Origin: JAAGZL01 sp050291365
GTDB taxonomy: Bacteria; Pseudomonadota; Gammaproteobacteria; Chromatiales; Chromatiaceae
Assembly (NCBI GenBank): GCA_050291365.1
Contig: JBNKJS010000024.1
Location: 84,819 to 148,818, forward strand
Length of the DNA: 64,000 nucleotides
Direction of reading: 5' to 3'
Each line of letters opens with the position of its first letter. The first letter of the stretch is position 1. Below, piece after piece: positions 45,026-53,468 of this stretch. The translations under genes and the position numbers were made by a program. The notes under the pieces are model-generated. The model had not been told where the DNA came from, ran no database searches, and saw only the letters and a list, made by a program, of their open reading frames with translations.

Positions 45026-47899
45026 TCACAGGCTTTTAATTCGTTCCGCTTGCCCTTTCAGCTTCGCCAGGGCCGACTTGGCATCTTCCAGTTTGCCCTG
45101 CTCCTTCTGTACCACCGCCTCCGGGGCCTTATCCACGAAGTTGGGATTGGAGAGCTTTTTCTCCAACCGTTCCACTTCAGCCCTAAGCTTGCCAATCTCT
45201 TTCTCCAGGCGGCCCAGTTCTGCATCTCTATCGATGAGACCGCTCAGTGGTATCAGTAGTTTCATCTCCCCAACCAGAGATGTGGCAGATTCCGGACCTT
45301 CGTCACATTCGGCCAGTACTTGGATGGATTCGGTACGGGCCAGGAAGTCGAGATAGGGGCGGTGTCTCTCCGCCCACAGCCGGTCATTGTCGGAGGCGTG
45401 GGAGAGCAGCACTGGCACCGGTTTACCGGGGGCGATGTTCATTTCTCCCTTGATCTGGCGGATGCCGAGGATGAACTGTTTAACCCATTCCATCTCCTGG
45501 ACGGCCTGGGCGTCGATCTTTGACTCGTCGGCCATGGGGAAGGGCTGGTTCATGATTGTATCACCACTGACATCCGCAAGTGGCGCAACCCGCTGCCAGA
45601 TCTCCTCGGTGATGAAGGGCATGATAGGGTGGGCCAGGCGTAGCAGGGTCTCCAGTACCCGTACCAGGGTGCGGCGGGTGCCGCGCTGGGCGGCGTCCGA
45701 GGCATTGTCGTCATTCAGTACGGTTTTTGACAGCTCCAGATACCAGTCGCAGTACTCGTTCCAGGTGAACTCATAGATCGCCTGGGCGGCGTGGTCGAAG
45801 CGGTAGCCCTCTAGGGCATCTGTAACCTTGGTTTCGGTCTGCTGCAGCAGGGAGATGATCCAGCGGTCGGCTACGCTGAGCTCGATTTCTGCTGTAGGAG
45901 CCCGCTCCTGCGGGCGATCTGATCGCCCAGAGGACTGGGCTCCTACATCTACACCACAGTCTTTCCCTTCAGTATTCATCAATACGTATCTGGCGGCATT
46001 CCACAGCTTATTGCAGAAGTTGCGGTAGCCCTCGATACGGCCCATGTCGAACTTGATGTCGCGGCCGGTGGCGGCGAGGGCGGCGAAGGTGAAACGCAGG
46101 GAGTCGGTACCGAAGCTGGGGATGCCGTCCGGGAACTCCTTGCGGGTCTGCTGTTCGATCTTTCTTGCCAGTTTAGGCTGCATCATACCGCTGGTGCGTT
46201 TGGTTACCAGTGATTCCAGGTCGATACCGTCAATGAGATCAATCGGGTCCAGCACATTGCCTTTGGACTTGGACATCTTGTCACCGTGGCTGTCGCGCAC
46301 CAGGCCGTGCACATAGACCTCATGGAACGGCACCTGGCCGTCCATGAACTTGAGGCCCATCATGATCATGCGAGCCACCCAGAAGAATATGATATCGAAG
46401 CCGGTCACCAGCACGTTGGTGGGGTAGAAATCCTTCAATCGCTCGGTATTGTGGGGCCAGCCGAGGGTGGAGAATGGCCACAGGGCCGAACTGAACCAGG
46501 TGTCCAGCACGTCCTCGTCCTGGCGCAGGGGATAACCCGCATCGAAGCCGTGTTTAGCGCGTACCTCGGCCTCGTCGCGGCCCACGTAGACATTGCCCTC
46601 GTCGTCGTACCAGGCGGGGATGCGATGCCCCCACCAGATCTGGCGGCTGATGCACCAGTCCTGGATGTTGCGCATCCACTCGTAATAGGTGTTCTTCCAG
46701 TTGTCCGGCACGAACTTGATCTTGCCGCTCTCTACCGCCTCGATGGCGGGTTTGGCCAGGGGGCCGATCTTCACGTACCACTGGTCGGTGAGGAAGGGTT
46801 CAATGACGGTGCCGGAGCGGTCGCCGCGGGGCACCATCAGTTTGTGGTCCACCACCTTCTCCAGCAGGCCCAGGGCCTCCAGATCGGCGACGATCTGTTT
46901 GCGTGCCGCATAGCGATCCATACCGATGTAGGCAGATGGGATCAGCTCACCTTCCTCAGCCATGTTTTCGCGAATGGCCGCGTCTACGGTGAAGATGTTG
47001 ATCAGGCCGCCGTGGATCTGGCTACTGACTGGGGTTTCATCCCGATGGCGCTGCCACACTTCATAGTCGTTGAAATCGTGGGCCGGGGTAATTTTTACGC
47101 AGCCGGTGCCAAATTCAGGATCGGCGTGCTCATCCGCCACGATGGGGATCTTGCGACCGGTGAGGGGCAGTTCCACCAGCTCGCCGATCAGATGTTTGTA
47201 GCGTTCGTCTTCGGGGTTTACCGCTACCGCGCAGTCGCCCAGCATGGTCTCGGGGCGGGTGGTGGAGACCACCATATGGCCCTGGCCGTTGGAGAGGGGA
47301 TAGCGCATGTGCCACATGTGGCCGCTCTCCTCCTCGTTCAGCACCTCCAGGTCGGAGACGGCGGTGTGCAGCTTGGTGTCCCAGTTCACCAGCCGCTTGC
47401 CGCGGTAGATCAGGCCTTCCTCGTAGAGGCGGATGAATACCTCCTGCACCGCCTCGGAGAGACCATCGTCCATGGTGAAGCGCTCGTGCTCCCAGTCCAG
47501 GGAGGAGCCGAGACGGCGCAGCTGGCGGGTGATATTGCCGCCGGACTCGCCACGCCACTCCCAGATACGGTCGATGAAGGCGTCGCGGCCTAGGTCGTGG
47601 CGGGATTTGCCTTCCGCCTCCAACTGGCGCTCCACCACCATCTGTGTGGCGATGCCTGCGTGGTCGGTTCCTGGCTGCCACAGGGTCTTGTCGCCCTTCA
47701 TCCGGTGATAGCGGATCAGGGTGTCCATGATGGTGTTGTTGAAACCGTGGCCCATGTGCAGGCTGCCCGTCACATTGGGGGGCGGGATCATAATGCAGTA
47801 ACTGCTGTCACCCTTTTGAGCGGGTGCAAACCACCCGTTTTTCTCCCAGGTTTGGTACCAGCGTTTCTCTATGGCGTGGGGGTCGTAGGTTTTATCCAT
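45026..47899 (-). CDS. valS: Valyl-tRNA synthetase
   Basis: The 957-residue enzyme has the class I motifs PPNVTGSLHMGHGF (HIGH) and DKMSKSKGNVLDP (KMSKS), the editing domain in between, and the C-terminal coiled-coil arm (about 885-955, DRDAELGRLEKEIGKLRAEV). Residues about 650-669 (DVGAQSSGRSDRPQERAPTA) are encoded by a REP-like inverted doublet. E. coli ValRS has only about four residues there, between NTEG.DCG and L.L.ADRWI. The reading frame is kept, so the enzyme is probably active with a surface loop insertion. Confidence 0.96.
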   Translation of the reverse strand: MDKTYDPHAIEKRWYQTWEKNGWFAPAQKGDSSYCIMIPPPNVTGSLHMGHGFNNTIMDTLIRYHRMKGDKTLWQPGTDHAGIATQMVVERQLEAEGKSRHDLGRDAFIDRIWEWRGESGGNITRQLRRLGSSLDWEHERFTMDDGLSEAVQEVFIRLYEEGLIYRGKRLVNWDTKLHTAVSDLEVLNEEESGHMWHMRYPLSNGQGHMVVSTTRPETMLGDCAVAVNPEDERYKHLIGELVELPLTGRKIPIVADEHADPEFGTGCVKITPAHDFNDYEVWQRHRDETPVSSQIHGGLINIFTVDAAIRENMAEEGELIPSAYIGMDRYAARKQIVADLEALGLLEKVVDHKLMVPRGDRSGTVIEPFLTDQWYVKIGPLAKPAIEAVESGKIKFVPDNWKNTYYEWMRNIQDWCISRQIWWGHRIPAWYDDEGNVYVGRDEAEVRAKHGFDAGYPLRQDEDVLDTWFSSALWPFSTLGWPHNTERLKDFYPTNVLVTGFDIIFFWVARMIMMGLKFMDGQVPFHEVYVHGLVRDSHGDKMSKSKGNVLDPIDLIDGIDLESLVTKRTSGMMQPKLARKIEQQTRKEFPDGIPSFGTDSLRFTFAALAATGRDIKFDMGRIEGYRNFCNKLWNAARYVLMNTEGKDCGVDVGAQSSGRSDRPQERAPTAEIELSVADRWIISLLQQTETKVTDALEGYRFDHAAQAIYEFTWNEYCDWYLELSKTVLNDDNASDAAQRGTRRTLVRVLETLLRLAHPIMPFITEEIWQRVAPLADVSGDTIMNQPFPMADESKIDAQAVQEMEWVKQFILGIRQIKGEMNIAPGKPVPVLLSHASDNDRLWAERHRPYLDFLARTESIQVLAECDEGPESATSLVGEMKLLIPLSGLIDRDAELGRLEKEIGKLRAEVERLEKKLSNPNFVDKAPEAVVQKEQGKLEDAKSALAKLKGQAERIKSL
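45893..45953. repeat. REP-like inverted doublet inside the valS reading frame
   Basis: Left half: TGTAGGAG, then CCCGC-TCCT-GCGGG, then CGATC. The right half, read in reverse, is TGTAGGAG, CCCAG-TCCT-CTGGG, CGATC. The two halves are separated by one base and share loop and flanks, while the stem bases differ in a pair-preserving way. This is the form of a REPIN, two REP sequences in inverted order. It adds about 17-18 codons to valS. Confidence 0.8.
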
Positions 47900-48149
47900 C
47901 AGTCTTATAAGGCATCGGTTTATTTAGGTTGTATGTGTTGGTTGTTCGGGTTGAGATGATTATTACCCAGGCCCTTATGGTAACTAAAACAGCCACGACA
48001 CAAAAAACGGGGTATTATATCCACACATGAGAAAGAATATAAGATCATATTAAGGAACAACTATAAGTTCTGACTGTCTGGTCTCATGATCTCATATAAC
48101 TTTGAACAATAACTGGATATATTTTGACGTTTTTTTTAATCTAGGGACT

Positions 48150-49313
48150 ATGGCAGTAAATCCAAAGCGTATAGTTACACCACAAATCTCTACTTCGGAC
48201 CGTAGCGGTTTACCGATGCGGCTCTTTGTCATCCTGATTTTGATAGCGTCCTGGACCTGGGGGGTATACCTAGTGGGCCGTGAAGGGATCGGTTCGGGAG
48301 ACAATTCTCTGAAGTCTGATAACCCCCAGACAGAATACGAGGCTATTCAGCAGGCAGAAGCTACAGGTAAGCCTGGCGCTACACCTAAGCTGCAACTGCA
48401 TGTCAAGGATATTGCCATAACCCCTACTGATAAGAAGGGGGCGTTTAAATATAGGGTAACCGTCGAACCCCTTATTGGCATGGATGGAGTTGCTACAGGT
48501 ACGCTTAAGCTTGTTATTTCTGACGATGATGAAGAGGTAGTGGAGATTCCAGGTGCTAAAAACGAACTGGAAAATGGTCGTCGTCCATTTAGCATGTCCC
48601 AGGATCTGATAGGAGATGTGGCGATTCCAGATGAATTCGATCCGGAAAAAGTAGCTGTTGAGCTATTTACTGGGGAAGATACCGCCAATCCGTTGGTCCA
48701 GAAATATAGTTGGTCTGATGTGCTTGTAGAAAAGAGGCAGGAAGAGACCAAGGTCAATGAAGATAAAAAGGTGGTGTCTGACCTGGAGAGAGAAAATCTT
48801 GCCCTAAAGATCAAGTTGGCAAAGGCAGAGGCTGCCCAATCATCCGTGGCCGGGAGTACGAGCCTTAGCGGAGGAACGGTTCAAGATTTGAAAAAAGAAC
48901 GGGACACTATGGCTAAGGAGATTGAGGAACTAAAGAAGAGGGTTTCTGATCTTAGTGGCAAAGTCAAAATCAAGGATATCCGTCTCAAGACCAAACTGCT
49001 TAGTCGTGAAGTAGAGTTCTATGTTTCCGTAACCAGGACAATTCAGGATGAGAATCGACTGACTGGTGCAATGTATATCTCACTTAGCGGAACTGAGGGT
49101 GAACAACAGAAGATCTATACCCATGAGCATATAACCTCTGATCAGAAAAACAAATATAGGCTTGGGTTTAGAAATTTCCAGGAAATCAAGCAGACATTGG
49201 TAGTTCCAAAAGGATTTACCCCTGAGAAGATAATTATCAACATCGTGCCGGAAAACAGTGATATTCAAGAGTTCAAAGAAGAGTTTGATTGGGAAAAACT
49301 AACTAGCGAGTAA
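48150..49313 (+). CDS. Membrane-anchored protein with a duplicated beta domain and coiled coil
   Basis: The ATG at 48150 (MAVNPKRI) is chosen because the earlier GTG/TTG region lacks a ribosome site. The 387-residue protein has one membrane helix (about 24-42) and then two related domains (about 76-185 and 270-387) joined by a Lys/Glu coiled coil (about 190-265). Matching pieces are IPDEFDPEKVAVELFTGED with VPKGFTPEKIIINIVPENS, and QKYSWSDVL with EEFDWEKLT. I recall DUF6776-type proteins with this look but am not sure. It is divergent from valS and the function is unknown. Confidence 0.7.
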   Translation: MAVNPKRIVTPQISTSDRSGLPMRLFVILILIASWTWGVYLVGREGIGSGDNSLKSDNPQTEYEAIQQAEATGKPGATPKLQLHVKDIAITPTDKKGAFKYRVTVEPLIGMDGVATGTLKLVISDDDEEVVEIPGAKNELENGRRPFSMSQDLIGDVAIPDEFDPEKVAVELFTGEDTANPLVQKYSWSDVLVEKRQEETKVNEDKKVVSDLERENLALKIKLAKAEAAQSSVAGSTSLSGGTVQDLKKERDTMAKEIEELKKRVSDLSGKVKIKDIRLKTKLLSREVEFYVSVTRTIQDENRLTGAMYISLSGTEGEQQKIYTHEHITSDQKNKYRLGFRNFQEIKQTLVVPKGFTPEKIIINIVPENSDIQEFKEEFDWEKLTSE

Positions 49314-49526
49314 AAAACCGAGACATCCTGATCACCTGCTTTTACCCCAAACAAAGCTCATTACTGCCTGACTTGTCGGGTTCCTTCCTTCATATATAAG
49401 ATTTCCTAAACTAGTATTAGTTGTATTAGTCGGTTTATTCAAGCCGTTCCTAAGCTTGAATCCATCCAGGGTTAGCAGTCGTACTACAAGTATCAATCAA
49501 CAAAAACTATCTTGGAAATAGGTAAT

Positions 49527-51668
49527 ATGAACCATAAGAAGATTGGCCTGGTACTCCTGCTGCTGCTTTTAGTCGCTGCCTTCTTTGTGTTTGATCTGGG
49601 GCAGTATCTCAATCTTGAATATCTGAAACTGAAGCATGCCGACCTTTTAGCATGGCGTGATTCCAACCCAATTCAGGCAGCCTTAATCTTCTTTTTGGTT
49701 TACGTAGTGGTAACAGCGGTTTCACTGCCTGGGGCGGCGGTTATGACCTTGGCTGTCGGCGCGATTTTTGGACTGTTCTGGGGTACTATCCTGGTCTCCT
49801 TCGCCTCCACACTTGGTGCAACCCTGGCCTTTTTGATAGCAAGATTTGTCCTGCACGACATAGTACAGGAACGTTTTGGCGACAGGCTGAGCGCTTTGAA
49901 TAGAGGGGTTGAGAAGGATGGTGCCTTCTACCTGTTTGGGCTTCGACTGGTACCAATCTTTCCCTTTTTCATTATCAATCTGGTTATGGCCCTAACCCCG
50001 ATTCGCACCTGGACATATGCCTGGGTGAGCCAGGTTGGTATGTTGGCTGGAACCATTGTCTATGTGAATGCTGGCACCCAACTGGCCAAGATTGATTCGC
50101 TCTCTGGGATTCTCTCTCCAGGGTTGCTGTTCTCATTTGTGTTACTTGGACTGTTTCCATTGATAGCAAAAAAGATACTGGATGCAATCAAGGCACGCCG
50201 TGCCCTGGAAGGCTATGCAAAGCCCGCAATGTTTGACCGCAACATAGTCGTGATAGGGGCCGGCTCAGGTGGGCTGGTTGCCTCATACATAGCGGCGGCG
50301 GTTAAGGCCAAGGTAACCCTGATTGAGAAAAACAAAATGGGTGGAGATTGTTTGAATACCGGTTGTGTTCCCTCTAAGGCCATGATTCGTTCTGCCCGTT
50401 TTCTATCCCATATCAAACGCGCACAAGAGTATGGCTTCAAGCCTATGCAGGCCAAGTTTGATTTCTCAGATGTAATGGAGCGGGTGCAAGGCGTGGTTGA
50501 GAGGGTGGCCCCACATGATTCGGTGGAACGCTACACCGGCCTGGGGGTAGATGTGATCGAAGGTGAGGCCAGAATCACATCTCCCTACACAGTTGAGGTA
50601 AATGGTAAGACTCTGACTACCCGAAACATAGTGATTGCCACCGGGGCTCGCCCGTTCGTTCCCCCCATCAAGGGATTGGACCGGTTTGATTATCTGACAT
50701 CGGATAATATGTGGGAGATTAGGGAGCTGCCCAAGCGCATGCTGATTCTCGGCGGCGGTCCCATCGGTTGTGAACTTGCACAGGCCATTGCTATGTTCGG
50801 CTCCAAGGTAACCATTGTAGAGATGATGCCAAAGTTGATGATCCGAGAGGATGAAGATGTTGTTGAAGCCGTAACCGAGCAGTTTATTAAGGATGGCATC
50901 GATGTGAAGACCGGACACATGGCCAAGGAGTTTCTGCTAGAAGAGGGCAAGAATATACTTATCGCGGAGCATGATGAAAATGATGTCAGGATAGAGTTCG
51001 ATCAGGTCCTGGTTGCCGTAGGCAGGGCAGCGAATACCACCGGATTCGGTCTGGAAGAGCTTGGAGTTGAGATAAGCGAGCGCAGAACCATCGAAGTAAA
51101 TGAGTTTCTTCAAACCAACTTTCCCAATATATACGCCTGTGGTGATGTGGCTGGTCCCTACCAGTTTACTCACACCGCCGGGCATCAGGCCTGGTATGCG
51201 GCGGTAAACTCACTGTTCGGGATGTTCCGCCGTTTCAAGGTGGATTACTCAGTCATACCTTTTGCTACCTTTACTAATCCTGAAGTGGCGCGTGTTGGAC
51301 TTAATGAGCAGGAGGCTAAACAGCAGGGTGTAAAGTATGAGGTGATCACCTACGGTATTGATGACCTGGATCGGGCTATCGCAGACGGGGAGGCCCAGGG
51401 TTTTGTTAAGGTGCTGACCGTTCCGGGTAAAGACAAGATACTGGGGGCAACTATTGTTGGAGAACATGCGGGCGAGTTGATCAGCGAATTCGTCAGCGCC
51501 ATGCGCCACCACTTCGGCCTCAGTAAGATACTTGGCACCATCCACATCTATCCAACCTGGAGCGAAGCAAACAAATACGTTGCTGGGAACTGGAAGAGGG
51601 CCCATGCGCCACAAAGGCTGCTTGAGTGGGTGGAGCGGTTCCATACCTGGCGTAGGAATAGAGAATAG
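49527..51668 (+). CDS. VTT/TVP38 membrane domain fused to mercuric-reductase-like flavoenzyme
   Basis: The ATG at 49527 is preferred over a TTG at 49512. The 713-residue protein begins with a VTT/SNARE-associated (DedA/TVP38/TMEM64-like) membrane domain (about 1-220, AFLIARFVLHDIVQERF, FGLRLVPIFPFFIINLVMAL). A class I pyridine nucleotide-disulfide oxidoreductase follows from about 230: FAD site VVIGAGSGGLVASY, redox pair GGDCLNTGCVPSKA (Cys275, Cys280), NAD site ILGGGPIGCELAQAI, then YACGDVAG and HIYPTWSEAN. It lacks the N-terminal heavy-metal domain and the C-terminal Cys pair of true MerA. It is likely a membrane-attached thiol/disulfide or quinone reductase with unknown substrate. Confidence 0.9.
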   Translation: MNHKKIGLVLLLLLLVAAFFVFDLGQYLNLEYLKLKHADLLAWRDSNPIQAALIFFLVYVVVTAVSLPGAAVMTLAVGAIFGLFWGTILVSFASTLGATLAFLIARFVLHDIVQERFGDRLSALNRGVEKDGAFYLFGLRLVPIFPFFIINLVMALTPIRTWTYAWVSQVGMLAGTIVYVNAGTQLAKIDSLSGILSPGLLFSFVLLGLFPLIAKKILDAIKARRALEGYAKPAMFDRNIVVIGAGSGGLVASYIAAAVKAKVTLIEKNKMGGDCLNTGCVPSKAMIRSARFLSHIKRAQEYGFKPMQAKFDFSDVMERVQGVVERVAPHDSVERYTGLGVDVIEGEARITSPYTVEVNGKTLTTRNIVIATGARPFVPPIKGLDRFDYLTSDNMWEIRELPKRMLILGGGPIGCELAQAIAMFGSKVTIVEMMPKLMIREDEDVVEAVTEQFIKDGIDVKTGHMAKEFLLEEGKNILIAEHDENDVRIEFDQVLVAVGRAANTTGFGLEELGVEISERRTIEVNEFLQTNFPNIYACGDVAGPYQFTHTAGHQAWYAAVNSLFGMFRRFKVDYSVIPFATFTNPEVARVGLNEQEAKQQGVKYEVITYGIDDLDRAIADGEAQGFVKVLTVPGKDKILGATIVGEHAGELISEFVSAMRHHFGLSKILGTIHIYPTWSEANKYVAGNWKRAHAPQRLLEWVERFHTWRRNRE

Positions 51669-51691
51669 GCTGTAAAAGGGGGCACTTTGTA

Positions 51692-52156
51692 ATGGCCTTG
51701 AAAAAGATTATCTCGGGCGGTCAGACTGGAGTAGACCGTGCGGCCCTGGATGTGGCGCTGGATTTGGGGGTATCCTGTGGTGGCTGGTGCCCAAGAGGCA
51801 GACTGGCGGAGGATGGCACCATCCCGGATCGCTATCCATTAAAAGAGACCCCATCAAAACAATATCATATGCGCACAAAGAGGAATGTACGTTATTCAGA
51901 CGCTACTTTGATCCTCAATATCGGTCCCCTGGATGGTGGAACTGCCCTTACAGCAGAGTTGGCGCTTGAGAATGATCGGCCATGCAAGGTGGTAGATCTA
52001 GATAAAGATCACGATATTGATTCAGTACTTGACTGGATGCAGAAGAACCTCGTCAATGTCCTGAATGTCGCTGGTCCCAGAGGGTCCAAAAGGCCATATC
52101 TATATGAAATGGCACAAGATTATCTGCTAAAACTCATTCCGCTCGCCACTAAATAG
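51692..52156 (+). CDS. Putative molybdenum-cofactor-carrier-like protein
   Basis: The 154-residue protein has ISGGQTGVDRAALDVALDLG, GGWCPRGRLAEDG, RTKRNVRYSDATLIL and DGGTALTAELALE, the pattern of the LOG/MoCo-carrier superfamily (PF12694 type). Such Rossmann-like proteins bind nucleotides or molybdenum cofactor, and the function here is not established. It starts 23 bases after the flavoenzyme gene, on the same strand with AAAGGGGG upstream, so co-transcription is likely. Confidence 0.82.
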   Translation: MALKKIISGGQTGVDRAALDVALDLGVSCGGWCPRGRLAEDGTIPDRYPLKETPSKQYHMRTKRNVRYSDATLILNIGPLDGGTALTAELALENDRPCKVVDLDKDHDIDSVLDWMQKNLVNVLNVAGPRGSKRPYLYEMAQDYLLKLIPLATK

Positions 52157-52234
52157 GGCTAAATACCAAGGTATGAACCCCTGTTATGTCAATAAGCTTA
52201 TGTGTAGAATTAAGTAAGCAATGAAACTTATTGA

Positions 52235-52263
52235 TTGACAAGTAATTATTTTCGTTCTATGCT
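52235..52263 (+). promoter_or_regulatory. Sigma-70-type promoter for the lipoprotein gene
   Basis: TTGACA at 52235-52240, a 17-base spacer and TATGCT at 52258-52263. Transcription should start near 52270, about 80 bases before the ATG at 52352. Confidence 0.6.
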
Positions 52264-52351
52264 CCAGAAAACTTACAATGAATGAGGCTGTGTATTTATG
52301 CCTCAATATCGAGTGACAATTACATAACAGGAACATAGGAAGGGTATTGGT

Positions 52352-52696
52352 ATGGCTCAAATGAGATTGGCGGCTGCAGTTGCTGCAGCAACAATAGCAA
52401 TGGGTACCCTGGCTGTAACTGGGTGCAGCTCACGTGACTCTGGTAGTAATATTAAAAACACCCCGGAGACAACTGACATTGTGGCTGATGGGGCTGTAGT
52501 CAGACCCATGACATTTTGGGCGTCCGCTATAGGGGCTATTGGCTGGGTTGTCACCCTGCCGTTTACCCTGCCGAGCGGAAGTGCTGGTGACACTGCTAAG
52601 GCCTGGGTTGGTGATCCACTGAAATACACGTTCTGTCGCCCAATGGGAGAGATGGAAGATAATGCAGATCAGCCATGCTTCGGTAATGATGGTTAG
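52352..52696 (+). CDS. Small lipoprotein of unknown function
   Basis: The 114-residue protein has a signal peptide ending in the lipobox AVTGC (Cys25). The mature part is short and includes a hydrophobic stretch (about 53-70, FWASAIGAIGWVVTLPFTL), so it may re-enter or lie along the membrane. It ends with two Cys (FCRPMGEMEDNADQPCF). GGAAGG lies before the ATG. It has its own promoter and terminator. Confidence 0.8.
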   Translation: MAQMRLAAAVAAATIAMGTLAVTGCSSRDSGSNIKNTPETTDIVADGAVVRPMTFWASAIGAIGWVVTLPFTLPSGSAGDTAKAWVGDPLKYTFCRPMGEMEDNADQPCFGNDG

Positions 52697-52771
52697 GTTA
52701 GAAAAGGATGCTTAAGCGAAAAGCCTCCTGGTAAAGTTTCGTTCGCGCCAAGCTGCTTTGTCAGCTATTTT

Positions 52772-52804
52772 AAGAGCTACATCCCAGTGGCTCTTTTTTT
52801 TTTT
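52772..52804 (+). terminator. Rho-independent terminator of the lipoprotein gene
   Basis: AAGAGCTAC and GTGGCTCTT pair with one G-T around ATCCCA and are followed by a run of eleven or more T. Confidence 0.9.
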
Positions 52805-52835
52805 AGAAGGCTGAATTAAGCCTATCATATAACAA

Positions 52836-53393
52836 CTATTTAACCGGTGTAATTCTCACCAGAGCTCCCATTATTGGATGGTCGATATAGTGTAGCTTAC
52901 CGCTTCTCATTCTGCGGTGTGCTTGCATACGAAACTTACCAGGGGGAGGACCATTTACTGTTTCAAGTAGCAGGTCTAGATCCAGGTGCAGATAGCGTTT
53001 GACATGAACTTTGGCTGTTCCGGTAAGGACTCCGGTCCTGGTTTTACCAGAGACAAAAACCGGTATGGCATCCAGTTTTCCCACGGCCGGTTGGCGCCAT
53101 ATCATATGGGTGAGTCTTACCGGTTTTCCGCTGGCGCGTTGCATCCGTTTGGCGACACTGACCAGGGCCCGTCTTGAGTTCGAAAGTTTGGCATAGAGAC
53201 CCTTGTTGGTAAGGTGGGTTGCATCCTCTGTGTTAGGTTTGCCTGGATCCTCTGGCCAGGACTCATTCAAGGCGGCAGCCCTGGATGTGCGCTCAAAGAT
53301 AACCAGTTCCACATCATATTGTTCCACCGCCAACGCTGGTTGCGTAATGAGAAGAGTTGTAAGCAGTAGAAAAAACGTGCGTGCGGCTGTCAT
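52836..53393 (-). CDS. CsiV-like periplasmic protein
   Basis: The 185-residue protein has a signal peptide (cut after ALA at about 22), then YDVELVIFERTSRAAALNESWPE, the usual opening of CsiV-family proteins. It also has DLLLETVNGPPPGKFRMQAH and RMRSGKLHYIDHPIMGALV. CsiV was described as a cell-shape protein that activates the septal peptidoglycan synthase in Vibrio. The protein is shorter than I expect for the family. It lies just downstream of mfd on the same strand, a common gammaproteobacterial arrangement. Confidence 0.8.
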   Translation of the reverse strand: MTAARTFFLLLTTLLITQPALAVEQYDVELVIFERTSRAAALNESWPEDPGKPNTEDATHLTNKGLYAKLSNSRRALVSVAKRMQRASGKPVRLTHMIWRQPAVGKLDAIPVFVSGKTRTGVLTGTAKVHVKRYLHLDLDLLLETVNGPPPGKFRMQAHRRMRSGKLHYIDHPIMGALVRITPVK

Positions 53394-53468
53394 CTATGGT
53401 TCACCTTTTAGTCTCTATTCTTCACCGTCTTATTGTTTCCCACTCAGGGAGAAAAAGCGAGAGCTTCC

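Noticed and set aside
45008..45259. Plus-strand small gene near the end of valS
   Set aside because: Antisense of the valS coiled-coil arm.
46286..47593. Long plus-strand frame of 435 codons opposite valS
   Set aside because: It is the antisense of a clear valS coding region; composition is an artefact of valS codon use, and it has no recognisable domain or ribosome site.
49527..51668. True mercuric reductase (MerA)
   Set aside because: No N-terminal HMA domain, no C-terminal Cys pair, and no mer genes nearby.
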